A stretch of 64,000 nt of DNA from an uncultured Clostridia bacterium (GTDB taxonomy: Bacteria > Bacillota > Clostridia > Christensenellales > Pumilibacteraceae). Shown piece by piece: positions 51,314 through 59,642 of this stretch (position 1 is the stretch's first letter; each line of letters opens with the position of its first letter). Below the pieces are notes generated by a model. The model was not told the DNA's origin, did not search any database, and was given only the letters and a program-made list of their open reading frames with translations. The DNA is taken from assembly GCA_947581755.1 (NCBI GenBank), contig CANPVN010000001.1:62001-126000 (forward strand). Direction: 5' to 3'. Position numbers and translations under genes: made by a program.

Positions 51314-52621
51314 ATGAAAAAAAGTATAATACCTATTTTATCTGTTGTTCTTTTAGTACTTTGTGTCGCCTGCAATCCGCACAGTGAAGATATAGCTGAG
51401 TATAAATACTTTGCAAAAGAGCAAATTACTTCTTATGTTCAAAAATCCGGTTTTCATAAAGAAAAGGATAAGTATATTTATGAGATCTTAGATGAATGTG
51501 TAGAGCAAATAGAATTATCGAATAGCAAAGAAAAAATAGATGCTACAGTGAATTCGGGGAAAGAAAAAATAATAAAAACATATAAAGACTTTGTCAAGAA
51601 TCAAATCATATCTCAGACTCAAAGATTTTATTATAATGATGAGTTGCTCGAAGCAATGGATGAAATCAAAGACAATTCAATAAGTCAAATAGAATCGGCA
51701 AACGACAAAAAAGAGATAGATTTAAAAATGTATTCGGCTCTAAAAGAAATATATAAGCAAATAAAAGAGGTAATGAAATTTGATAAGTCTATAGAATTTG
51801 AAAGCAAGAGATATGATGAAAAGCTACATGTTGAGACGCCTCAAAATATAATCATAAGATCTATCGAAGAAATGGAAAAGTTTTTAGAAGATTATAAGAT
51901 TTCCGAAGAAAATCGCTCTGCATTTGAGAACTATGATAAAGACTTTTTTAATAAATATGCACTGATTTTTAGCTTATATTGGGAATCGGGTGGAAATATC
52001 TCACGTCGAGTAGAAAATATTTATATAAGTGGAGAAAAAGTCTATATAGAAATAATGGGCATAGTCTCAGAGGAGGACTTTACGTCCGAAGGTTATGTCG
52101 TCTTAAATGAAGATGTTGAATTTAGATTTTACATTATAAAGATCAAGCAATCGGATATTGAAAATATAAAAGATGTTGAGTTATTTTCTACTTTCACAGG
52201 TGAAGAAAATCAAGGAGATGAAATTCAAGATTATGTTTTAAAAATAGCGGCAGATAAACAAGTTTATGCCAAAGATGAAGATATAGTTATTGATATTACT
52301 TTGGAAAATCGAAGCGGCGCAGATGTGGAGATTGCTTACTATCTGTTGTTTTATCCGGAGAGTTCCACAGGACAATTCCCCGAAATAGAGCTTGCTCCGG
52401 TAACTACAGAGCTTGCTCCGGTAACTACAAAGAGACTTTTTAAAAATGGTAATACAATTCATGAGACAGCTCGTTTGGGCGGGTGCTTTTTAGTTGGACA
52501 TCATGAATTAAAATATAGAGCAGTATTTTACCTAACTTGGAAGATGACGGAATTTGGATATGAAACTGGGGACAACGGAGTTGAGGTTTGGTCAAACGTC
52601 ATAAAATTTGCGGTTAATTAA
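51314..52621 (+). CDS. Lipoprotein 2 with helical repeats, shared domain and Ig-like end
   Basis: 435 residues. Lipobox CVAC (Cys about residue 20). Residues about 28-155 are helical, of two similar units (AKEQITSYVQKSGFHKEKDKYIYEI and the following ISQIESANDKKEID part). About 175-290 is the shared domain (NIIIRSIEEMEKFLEDYK...FFNKYALIFSLYWES). The C-terminal 130 residues look like a beta sandwich (ADKQVYAKDEDIVIDITLENRSGADVEI), perhaps BsuPI-like. A perfect 21-base tandem repeat (ELAPVTT twice, 52389-52430) lies in it. AGGAGG precedes the ATG. Function unknown. Confidence 0.68.
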   Translation: MKKSIIPILSVVLLVLCVACNPHSEDIAEYKYFAKEQITSYVQKSGFHKEKDKYIYEILDECVEQIELSNSKEKIDATVNSGKEKIIKTYKDFVKNQIISQTQRFYYNDELLEAMDEIKDNSISQIESANDKKEIDLKMYSALKEIYKQIKEVMKFDKSIEFESKRYDEKLHVETPQNIIIRSIEEMEKFLEDYKISEENRSAFENYDKDFFNKYALIFSLYWESGGNISRRVENIYISGEKVYIEIMGIVSEEDFTSEGYVVLNEDVEFRFYIIKIKQSDIENIKDVELFSTFTGEENQGDEIQDYVLKIAADKQVYAKDEDIVIDITLENRSGADVEIAYYLLFYPESSTGQFPEIELAPVTTELAPVTTKRLFKNGNTIHETARLGGCFLVGHHELKYRAVFYLTWKMTEFGYETGDNGVEVWSNVIKFAVN

Positions 52622-52706
52622 GTATTTTTTCTTATAATGCGCCTTTTTCGATAAAGAAACAAATATCTATATTACTTTAAATCACAAGATAATGCGGTAG
52701 AAATTT

Positions 52707-53150
52707 ATGAATAACAAGAACCGAATTTTTAAAAAGGCAATCGGAATAATACAAGAGATTTACTCCTTACTTATAGTTATATACTGTAGCTATAACATTC
52801 TGCTTGCGTTTGTTACCGAAAATCAATATTGGAACGTAGAAGAGATTTTTCTGTTTACTTGTTACGGTATATTCATTATTATAAATATAATACTGTTTAT
52901 TCTGGGTGAACTTATTTCTAAAAATGAAATCGAGGGCGCGGCTTCATCATATATCAATAAGCAAGATGGAATAAAAAAAGAAGTTTTTATTTTAGTTTTG
53001 AATTGTATATTTTTCTTGATTGCATTAGCTGTTTTCCTCGTAATAACTTGGAACTTACTGACTTTTTTTACTGTCCTCATTTTTCTGCTTACATTTACAC
53101 CATGCCTTATAATTGTCATTCTTACAAGCATTTCTCTAAAATTCAGATAA
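52707..53150 (+). CDS. Small four-helix membrane protein
   Basis: 147 residues with four hydrophobic segments (about 17-36, 47-67, 90-113, 116-142). Not a recognised family. No clear ribosome site (GGTAG upstream). Within the lipoprotein array but without a copy of the module directly before it, so it may be read through from lipoprotein 2. Confidence 0.55.
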   Translation: MNNKNRIFKKAIGIIQEIYSLLIVIYCSYNILLAFVTENQYWNVEEIFLFTCYGIFIIINIILFILGELISKNEIEGAASSYINKQDGIKKEVFILVLNCIFFLIALAVFLVITWNLLTFFTVLIFLLTFTPCLIIVILTSISLKFR

Positions 53151-53230
53151 TTGTTGCCCTAACAAAATAAATTTTTATTATAGATATAATTAAATTACAA
53201 AAATGGATGAGGTACCGTCCGTTCTTTGTA

Positions 53231-53380
53231 TTTCCGATGTTATTGAGGAATGAATAAATAAGTTTTATTACTTCGCCATAGGGCGCGGTTTTTCTTTGAG
53301 CAAAATTACTTAATTGCAAAATTTTTACAGATTGGGAAACTTGGCTTTATATTTTTCGATATATATTAGTGAAAGCAAAG
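53231..53380 (+). repeat. Intergenic module, copy C
   Basis: Nearly the same as copy B: TTATTGAGGAATGA, then CTTCGCCATAGGGCGCGG as a hairpin with a following T run, then TTGCAAAATTTTTACAG, GGGAAACTTGGCTTTATAT and CGATATATATTAGTGAAAGC. It lies about 120 bases before lipoprotein 3. This stretch 53151-53500 otherwise holds only a short ORF. Confidence 0.75.
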
Positions 53381-53409
53381 AAAAGAACGACTAAGGTGGT
53401 ATTAAAAAC

Positions 53410-53448
53410 ATGAGTAAGGCTCTTCTTATAAAACAAGAATTTACATAG
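53410..53448 (+). CDS. Possible leader peptide before lipoprotein 3
   Basis: A 12-residue frame (MSKALLIKQEFT) with AAGGTGG 9 bases upstream of its ATG, between module C and the lipoprotein gene. It is too short to judge alone. Confidence 0.25.
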   Translation: MSKALLIKQEFT

Positions 53449-53500
53449 TTAAATACGAAGGTTGAGGTTCTTATCTAAATTTATATATAAGGAGAAATTT

Positions 53501-54322
53501 ATGAATAAAAAACTTATATTCATTCTAATTCAGTGCTTGGTTCTTATTCTATTTTGCTGTTCTTGCACTCCGTCAGTTAATGAGTTGAATGAGTATGGCG
53601 AAGAGATAGATAAATTGAATTTGCGAATAGGTGAGTTACAGAGCCGATACGAGGATTTGCAAAACAAATTAGATAATGCAGATAAAGAAATCAAAGAGAG
53701 TCGTCAAAAGCAAATTGAATATCAAAATGAAATTGATTTATTAAAAGCAAAAGTAGCCAATCTTTCGGGAGCAGCTCCGAAATTTACCGAACAAAGTCCG
53801 CATTTTCAATCAGAGTATTATGATGAAGTCATCAGATTTGATCATCATAACGATGCTAACGTATCTTTTAATGGATTTATTCGATATTGTATGAATGAGT
53901 TATCTTCTTATAACTTGATATTTCTGGCTCCCATAGAAAGCGAATATGATATACATCCCAATATGCACAGAACTTACGCTGTATTAACAGACAATAGGAC
54001 GACCGACAGCACTCCTATTATTTACGAACGACTTATGATGTATTCGGAAGTTTTGGGAAGCAATGACAAACTAACGCCTCAAGAAGAGGGACCGATATCT
54101 TGGAGTATCGATATGGAGATTTATATAAAGCCCGTTGAAAAGCCGGTGACATTAAAAAATAATATCGAACTTCGGTTTGGAATTATTGCAAATAGAAATT
54201 ACATTAACATTTTTGTGGAAGGGAAAATTATTGCAACTTGTTATTATAGAGAAAATGTTTATGTCTCGGTAGGTTGGTACGAAAACTATTTTATAAATAA
54301 TTTATGTTACTCTTATAAATAA
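53501..54322 (+). CDS. Lipoprotein 3 with coiled coil
   Basis: 273 residues from ATG 53501 (AAGGAG upstream; a TTG at 53462 is a false longer start). Lipobox CSC near residue 22. Residues about 30-85 form a coiled coil (LNLRIGELQSRYEDLQNKLDNADKEI). The remaining 180 residues form a domain I do not recognise; it lacks the shared domain of lipoproteins 1, 2 and 4. Similar coiled-coil spacers after the lipid anchor are seen in lipoprotein 1. Confidence 0.6.
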   Translation: MNKKLIFILIQCLVLILFCCSCTPSVNELNEYGEEIDKLNLRIGELQSRYEDLQNKLDNADKEIKESRQKQIEYQNEIDLLKAKVANLSGAAPKFTEQSPHFQSEYYDEVIRFDHHNDANVSFNGFIRYCMNELSSYNLIFLAPIESEYDIHPNMHRTYAVLTDNRTTDSTPIIYERLMMYSEVLGSNDKLTPQEEGPISWSIDMEIYIKPVEKPVTLKNNIELRFGIIANRNYINIFVEGKIIATCYYRENVYVSVGWYENYFINNLCYSYK

Positions 54323-54375
54323 TCTAATGAAAGCAAAAAAGAAAGGTTGTATGATTAATCAATTAGGAGGTAGAA

Positions 54376-55455
54376 ATGAAAAAAAGTATAATAATACATA
54401 TTTTATCTGTTGTTCTTTTAATATTTTGTGTCGCCTGTAATCCGCACAGTGAAGATATAACTGAGTATAAAGGCATTGCGAAAGAGCAAATTACTTCTTA
54501 TGTTCAAAAATCCGGTTTTCATAAAGAAAAGGATAAGTTTATTTATGAAATCCTGGATGAATATGTGGATCAAATAGAATTGTCGAATAGTAAAGAGGAA
54601 ATAGACAATTTAGTGAAGTCCGGAAAGGAAAGAATTATAAAAACATATAAAAATTATATGATTGTAAGTCTAACGACATATAAAAATTATAAAATCGAAA
54701 GTAATTTTTATAGCGGAGCAAATTTTATAAAATTAATAGGTGAAGTAGATAGTTTTATGGCATCGAATTTTAATGATAAAGCAAGTATTGATGTTGAATA
54801 TAAAAAATGCCTTAAAGAAATGGATTCAATAGAAATCTTGGAAGTGAGCGGCAATTTTTACTCTTTGGAGGACGCCTATAAAAATGAAAAATTGACAAAA
54901 GATGACCTTATTTTGATATCTAAGGATCAATTCGAAGTAGAGGAATTGGATCTAAAAACACAGACGGCAATCAAAACAGATTTTTTAAAGTTGATTGACG
55001 AAAAAGAATATTCTGTTGATGATATTGTTATCTCTCATTTTTTCGGTAAATATCAAGGTTGTTATGTCGTTCAAATAAAAGATAAGTATCATGATTATCC
55101 TGCGGAATCATTGCAATGTGTAATTTCAGATATCGTTATTAATTATAGCGGACCGAAATTATTGGTATGGGAAAAAACAAATACGGATAACACAAGTAAA
55201 ATCAAAAATATAGAATTTGAAAACGAACGATGTATTAATGAACTCTCTGATACAAAACCAAGAAATATAATAATAAATTCTCGTTTTGATTTTGATAAAT
55301 TCTTAGATGAGAATTTAGTTGATAAGACCGAAAAACAACAGTTTGAACAATATGATAGGGGATTTTTTAATAACAATGCTCTTATTATTTGTTTGTATTG
55401 GGCAACGGATAAAAAACTTTATCCCGATGTTAATTTTATTGCAATAGCCGACTGA
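54376..55455 (+). CDS. Lipoprotein 4, mosaic of lipoproteins 2 and 1, truncated
   Basis: 359 residues. The N terminus and the 48 bases before it copy lipoprotein 2 (KKSII..ILSVVLL, NPHSEDI-EYK, AKEQITSYVQKSGFHKEKDK). The middle (about 155-263) has the SLEDAYKNEKLTKDDLILIS...LLVWEK block of lipoprotein 1, and 246 bases from 55165 are 242/246 identical to 49825-50070. The shared domain breaks off after CLYWATDKKLY and ends within eight codons, so the domain is truncated compared with lipoprotein 1. It is either a functional short version or a decaying recombinant. It lacks its own module and may be read with lipoprotein 3. Confidence 0.65.
   Translation: MKKSIIIHILSVVLLIFCVACNPHSEDITEYKGIAKEQITSYVQKSGFHKEKDKFIYEILDEYVDQIELSNSKEEIDNLVKSGKERIIKTYKNYMIVSLTTYKNYKIESNFYSGANFIKLIGEVDSFMASNFNDKASIDVEYKKCLKEMDSIEILEVSGNFYSLEDAYKNEKLTKDDLILISKDQFEVEELDLKTQTAIKTDFLKLIDEKEYSVDDIVISHFFGKYQGCYVVQIKDKYHDYPAESLQCVISDIVINYSGPKLLVWEKTNTDNTSKIKNIEFENERCINELSDTKPRNIIINSRFDFDKFLDENLVDKTEKQQFEQYDRGFFNNNALIICLYWATDKKLYPDVNFIAIAD
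55165..55410 (+). repeat. Second copy of a 246-bp block shared with 49825-50070
   Basis: The block aligns without gaps at an offset of 5340 bases and differs at only four positions (98%). Sequence before and after it is much less alike. The two copies lie in the same orientation in lipoprotein genes 1 and 4. Confidence 0.9.
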
Positions 55456-55597
55456 TATTTTATAGTTATAATAAAATAATTATTAGAGAAAGTCATATTT
55501 TTCAAGCAAAGGGATTATATGCAACAACTAAACCCAAGAAAAGGTGAGGGATTATTGATTTTAGTTTGACATATTCAATATAATCCGAGAATATATT

Positions 55598-55648
55598 AAA
55601 AAAGACTGCCACAAGCGGATTTTATCCACGCGTGACAGTCTCTTTTTT
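55598..55648. terminator. Bidirectional terminator between lipoprotein 4 and the XRE gene
   Basis: AGACTG (55603-55608) pairs with CAGTCT (55636-55641); A run to the left, T run to the right. Inner CAC/GTG pairs extend the stem imperfectly. The rest of 55456-55786 is AT-rich and shows no gene. Confidence 0.7.
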
Positions 55649-55786
55649 AAAAATCATGTGTAAATAATAGAGAGCATTTTTTTATAAACATAAAAACATA
55701 CTCAAATTAAAGTCGCTATTAAAAGCAACTTACTATATAAATAAGTAGGAATTTTTATACTTATTTAATTATTATCGATTTAATTA

Positions 55787-55996
55787 TTATTTGCGATCGG
55801 GAACATTGCTTATGCCGAGCATATAGTCAATGCTTACGTCGTAAATATTGGATAATTTAATCAAAATGGCCGTAGGTATGTCGTTTTCTCCGGTTTCATA
55901 TTTAGAGTATCCGGTCTGAGACATGGCAAGTTTGAGAGCTAAATCTTTCTGAGTTAATCCATTGTCATTTCTTAACGTTTTGAGTCTTTCGTACAT
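55787..55996 (-). CDS. Small XRE-family (helix-turn-helix) regulator
   Basis: 69 residues, a bare DNA-binding domain. LKTLRNDNGLTQKDLALKLAMSQTGYSKYETGENDIP is the HTH, followed by LIKLSNIYDVSIDYMLG, the usual fourth and fifth helices. GAGGGA precedes the ATG on the minus strand. The upstream sequence has a near-palindrome around GTAC (about 56022-56033), a possible operator. It separates the lipoprotein array from the heat-shock operon. Confidence 0.85.
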   Translation of the reverse strand: MYERLKTLRNDNGLTQKDLALKLAMSQTGYSKYETGENDIPTAILIKLSNIYDVSIDYMLGISNVPDRK

Positions 55997-56111
55997 ATTA
56001 AAAATCCCTCTTTCTAAAAATATGTACTTATATTATGCACGAAAAGGCGTATCTTTGTCCCGCCTTACTACAAAAAATATTAAAAAAAATTATATTTTTT
56101 AACAAAATAGA

Positions 56112-56140
56112 TTGACAAAAAGTTCCTTAAGTGGTATATT
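56112..56140 (+). promoter_or_regulatory. hrcA operon promoter
   Basis: TTGACA at 56112-56117 and TATATT at 56135-56140 with a 17-base spacer. The predicted start (about 56147) falls inside the CIRCE-type site. Confidence 0.82.
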
Positions 56141-56189
56141 TAGCAATGTCAGACAAAGAGTGCTAAATTCTGTAACGGCAGAGTGCTAA
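56140..56189 (+). promoter_or_regulatory. CIRCE-type HrcA operator with an extra half-site
   Basis: TTAGCAATG (56140-56148), nine bases, then a perfect GAGTGCTAA (56158-56166). Compared with TTAGCACTC-N9-GAGTGCTAA the left arm has two changes. A second perfect GAGTGCTAA lies at 56181-56189 in the same orientation, 23 bases downstream, without a left arm of its own. Confidence 0.85.
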
Positions 56190-56213
56190 AAATCGATAAG
56201 GAGGATTGATAAG

Positions 56214-57236
56214 ATGGCGTTAAGTCAAAGACGAGAGAAAATTCTACAAGCCGTAATCGACTCGTATATAAATAATTGCGAGCCCATTTCAAGCGCGGAA
56301 ATAAAATCGAATTTTTTGCCTGAACTTTCGAGCGCCACAATAAGAAACGAGTTGGCTATATTGGAAGAACTCGGTTATCTGTCTCAACCTCATACTTCGG
56401 CAGGCAGGGTGCCGACGAGAGAGGCATATAAGTTATACGTCGATAAATTAATGCCAAAACGCAAACTCGGCGAGAATGAATTGGAGATTATAAATAAATA
56501 TTTTAATCGCAAGTTATCCGATATAGATGACATCGTTAAATGTACGGCTAAAGTAATTTCGGAAATAACAAATCTGACGGGCGTAGTATATATTAAAAAT
56601 ATGAATAACGCCTTGATAGAAAAGATAAAAATCGTTAAAATAACGGATAAAACAGCGTTGTTTGCCATTGCGACAGATCAAGGTGTTTTGACCGAAAGCA
56701 TGACTATAAACAGACCTTATGATGATAATTACTATTTGAAAGCCTCGGATTTTGTTTCCTCGATATTCAAGGGAAAAAGTTTGGAAGAGGCAAGCAATGC
56801 CGATGCCGTGGTTTTGCGAGTAAGAGAGGAATTTATAAGGATCTTCAATGCCATATTAAACATATTGCGGGAATATTCTTTTAACGATAAGGGTGACCTT
56901 ATTCTCGAAGGAAGTTCCAAACTTCTCGAGCAACCGGAATATAAAAATATAAATAAAGCGAGAGCGATGCTTCACTTGCTTGATGCGAAAAACGAATTGT
57001 ATCCGTTGTTGGAAGACTCAAATGAAGCGGAATTGAATATTCGTATAGGTATGGATAATGAAATAATGGAAGGCGTCCCCGAATGTGCCATTGTTACCGT
57101 AGGTTGTACCGTGGGCGGAAGAAACGTCGGGAATGCCGGAGTTATAGGACCTATGAGAATGGACTATTCAAAAGTCGTTTCGGTTTTGGAATATATCGGA
57201 AACATAATTAATTCATTACCTTCCGGCAATGAATAA
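56214..57236 (+). CDS. hrcA: Heat-inducible transcription repressor HrcA
   Basis: 340 residues. SQRREKILQAVIDSYINNCEPISS and LSSATIRNELAILEELGYLSQPHTSAGRVPT form the winged helix; the C-terminal GAF-like part ends with VGCTVGGRNVGNAGVIGPMRMDYSKVVSVLEYIG. Represses the dnaK operon; GroEL usually assists its folding. AAGGAGG precedes the ATG. First gene of hrcA-grpE-dnaK-dnaJ. Confidence 0.97.
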   Translation: MALSQRREKILQAVIDSYINNCEPISSAEIKSNFLPELSSATIRNELAILEELGYLSQPHTSAGRVPTREAYKLYVDKLMPKRKLGENELEIINKYFNRKLSDIDDIVKCTAKVISEITNLTGVVYIKNMNNALIEKIKIVKITDKTALFAIATDQGVLTESMTINRPYDDNYYLKASDFVSSIFKGKSLEEASNADAVVLRVREEFIRIFNAILNILREYSFNDKGDLILEGSSKLLEQPEYKNINKARAMLHLLDAKNELYPLLEDSNEAELNIRIGMDNEIMEGVPECAIVTVGCTVGGRNVGNAGVIGPMRMDYSKVVSVLEYIGNIINSLPSGNE

Positions 57237-57256
57237 AAAAGGAGAGCTTTTATAGA

Positions 57257-57796
57257 ATGGGTAAAAACGAAAAACAAGAATCAAAGGACGAAGAGCAAAT
57301 ACAGGTCGAAGATGGTGATAGTTGCGAAGAAGTCAATGTGAGCAATGAATTGTCGGACGCCATGAGACGCGCCGAAGATGCGCAAAAAAAAGTGCTTGAA
57401 TTGACGGATGTTTGTCAACGCTTGCAAGCCGATTTCGATAATTACAGAAAGCGCAATATCGAGCAAGCAAAGCGAATCAAAGAAGATTCCGTTGCGGAAG
57501 TTGTAATTAAATTTCTCCCCGTTTTGGACGTTGTAGATAGGGCTATTGCGATGATAGAAGACAGCAATGTTTTGAGCGGTTTAAGCATGATCCGAAAACA
57601 ACTTATTGCGATTTTCGAAGAGAACGGAGTCAAAGAAATAAATGCCTTAAACCAAGATTTCGATCCGAATTTTCATAATGCCGTTTTGTGCGTGGACGAT
57701 CCCGAAAATTCGGGCAAGGTTGTTGAGGTAATGCAAAAAGGTTACATTTGCGGCGATAAAGTCATAAGACACAGCGCCGTTAAAATAGCAAAATAA
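57257..57796 (+). CDS. grpE: Nucleotide exchange factor GrpE
   Basis: 179 residues: acidic N-terminal tail, long helix (DAMRRAEDAQKKVLELTDVCQRLQADFDNYRKRN) and C-terminal beta wing (NPNFHNAVLCVDDPENSGKVVEVMQKGYICGDKVIRHSAVKIAK). Releases ADP from DnaK. GGAGAG precedes the ATG. Confidence 0.96.
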   Translation: MGKNEKQESKDEEQIQVEDGDSCEEVNVSNELSDAMRRAEDAQKKVLELTDVCQRLQADFDNYRKRNIEQAKRIKEDSVAEVVIKFLPVLDVVDRAIAMIEDSNVLSGLSMIRKQLIAIFEENGVKEINALNQDFDPNFHNAVLCVDDPENSGKVVEVMQKGYICGDKVIRHSAVKIAK

Positions 57797-57818
57797 TAAT
57801 ATGGAGGATTAATTTATT

Positions 57819-59630
57819 ATGGGTAAAGTTATTGGAATAGATTTGGGTACTACCAACTCATGTGTAGCGGTTTTGGAAGGCGGAGAGCCTGTCGTTATTC
57901 CCAATTCCGAGGGCGCGAGAACAACTCCTTCTGTAGTGGGATTTTCAAAGGACGGCGAACGTCTTGTAGGTCAGGTTGCAAAAAGACAGGCGGTTGCAAA
58001 CCCCGAGAGAACGGTCATTTCCATAAAAAGGGAAATGGGTACAAATCATAAGGTTACGATAGACAACAAAACTTATTCGCCTCAGGAAATTTCGGCAATG
58101 ATACTTTCGAAATTGAAGCAAGACGCCGAAGCCTATTTGGGTGAAAAAGTAACTCAAGCGGTAATTACGGTTCCCGCATATTTTACGGATGCGCAAAGAC
58201 AAGCAACGAAAGACGCAGGCAGAATTGCGGGTATGGAGGTATTGAGAATAATAAACGAGCCTACGGCGGCTTCTCTTGCTTACGGCTTGGATAAAGCGCA
58301 AAATGCCAACCAAAAGATATTTGTGTTCGACTTGGGCGGCGGAACTTTCGATATTTCCGTTTTGGAGATAGGAGACGGCGTTTTCGAAGTTATAGCAACA
58401 GCGGGCGATAACAGACTCGGCGGCGATGATTTCGATCAGAAAATAATGGATTATCTTATAGATGAGTTCAAAAAAGATAACGGAGTCGATCTCAGCAAAG
58501 ACAAAATGGCTTTACAACGTTTGAAAGAAGCGGCTGAAAAAGCAAAGATCGAACTTTCGTCTCTAATGAAAACAACAATCAGTTTGCCTTTTATTTCTAT
58601 GGGAAGTTCGGGACCTTTGCATCTTGAGTATGAACTGACAAGAAGCAAATTCGATGCTCTTACTCAGCCTTTGGTGGAAAAGACAATAAAACTTACCAAA
58701 CAAGCGATGGACGATGCTGGATTGACGGCAAACAATATAGATAAAGTAATATTGGTGGGCGGTTCTACTCGTATTCCCGCAGTTGTGGACGCAGTAAGAC
58801 AAATTGCGGGAAAAGAGCCTTTTAAGGGTATCAATCCCGATGAATGCGTGGCAATAGGCGCGGCTATTCAGGGCGGCGTGCTCGCCGGTGAAGTTAAAGA
58901 TGTATTGTTGCTTGACGTTACTCCTTTGTCTATGGGCATAGAAACGATGGGCGGTATCTTTACCAGACTTATAGACAGAAATACAACAATTCCCACAAAG
59001 AAATCGCAAATCTTTTCTACCGCTTCGGATAACCAGCCAGCCGTCGATATTCACGTTTTACAGGGCGAAAGAGAACTTGCGGCATATAACAAGACTTTGG
59101 GTAGATTCGAACTTACGGGCATTCCTCCCGCCCCCAGAGGCGTTCCTCAAATCGAAGTTACTTTCGATATAGATGCAAACGGTATTGTTCATGTTTCGGC
59201 TCAAGATAAAGGCACGGGAAAGGAACAGCATATCACAATTACTGCATCTTCCAATCTTTCGGAAGATCAAATCAACGAAGCCATAAAAGATGCGGAAAAA
59301 TATGCGGATGAGGACAAGAAGCGAAAAGAGCTTGTCGAAACCAAAAATCAAGCGGATATGTTGACTTTCCAAATTGAAAAAGTCCTTAATGAGAACGGAG
59401 ACAAGATTTCCGAAGAAGATAAAAATGCGCTCAAAGAGGCGTGCGATAAATTGAAAGACGCAAGCAAGGGCGACAATATCGATAATATAAAATCCGCAAT
59501 GGATAATTTGAACAAGGTTTCTCAAACGGTATTTACAAAGCTTTATCAAAACGCCGGCGGTGCAAATGAAGGCGGTCCGAAAGCGTCAACCGATAACGGA
59601 GACGACATAAAAGTAGAAGACGCACAATAA
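57819..59630 (+). CDS. dnaK: Chaperone DnaK (Hsp70)
   Basis: 603 residues. [41 protein letters not shown] and the substrate-binding domain ([25 protein letters not shown]) are all present. The length is slightly shorter than 638 residues in E. coli, as usual in Gram-positive DnaK, which lacks about 24 residues in the ATPase domain. GGAGG upstream of the ATG. Confidence 0.98.
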   Translation: MGKVIGIDLGTTNSCVAVLEGGEPVVIPNSEGARTTPSVVGFSKDGERLVGQVAKRQAVANPERTVISIKREMGTNHKVTIDNKTYSPQEISAMILSKLKQDAEAYLGEKVTQAVITVPAYFTDAQRQATKDAGRIAGMEVLRIINEPTAASLAYGLDKAQNANQKIFVFDLGGGTFDISVLEIGDGVFEVIATAGDNRLGGDDFDQKIMDYLIDEFKKDNGVDLSKDKMALQRLKEAAEKAKIELSSLMKTTISLPFISMGSSGPLHLEYELTRSKFDALTQPLVEKTIKLTKQAMDDAGLTANNIDKVILVGGSTRIPAVVDAVRQIAGKEPFKGINPDECVAIGAAIQGGVLAGEVKDVLLLDVTPLSMGIETMGGIFTRLIDRNTTIPTKKSQIFSTASDNQPAVDIHVLQGERELAAYNKTLGRFELTGIPPAPRGVPQIEVTFDIDANGIVHVSAQDKGTGKEQHITITASSNLSEDQINEAIKDAEKYADEDKKRKELVETKNQADMLTFQIEKVLNENGDKISEEDKNALKEACDKLKDASKGDNIDNIKSAMDNLNKVSQTVFTKLYQNAGGANEGGPKASTDNGDDIKVEDAQ

Positions 59631-59642
59631 TTCAGGAGACTT

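Noticed and set aside
51175-51387. Open frame running through intergenic module B into lipoprotein 2
   Set aside because: It starts inside the repeated promoter-like block without a ribosome site, and its end overlaps the lipoprotein signal peptide out of frame. Only the later ATG at 51290 is considered as a possible upstream ORF.
52707-53150. Four-helix protein as a bacteriocin immunity or transporter protein
   Set aside because: Helix number alone does not support it; no conserved motif or precursor peptide gene was found.
48955-53380. The intergenic repeats as a CRISPR or transposon-derived element
   Set aside because: Only three copies, 2 kb apart, without regular spacers, terminal inverted repeats or a transposase, and each lies at the same place before a lipoprotein gene.
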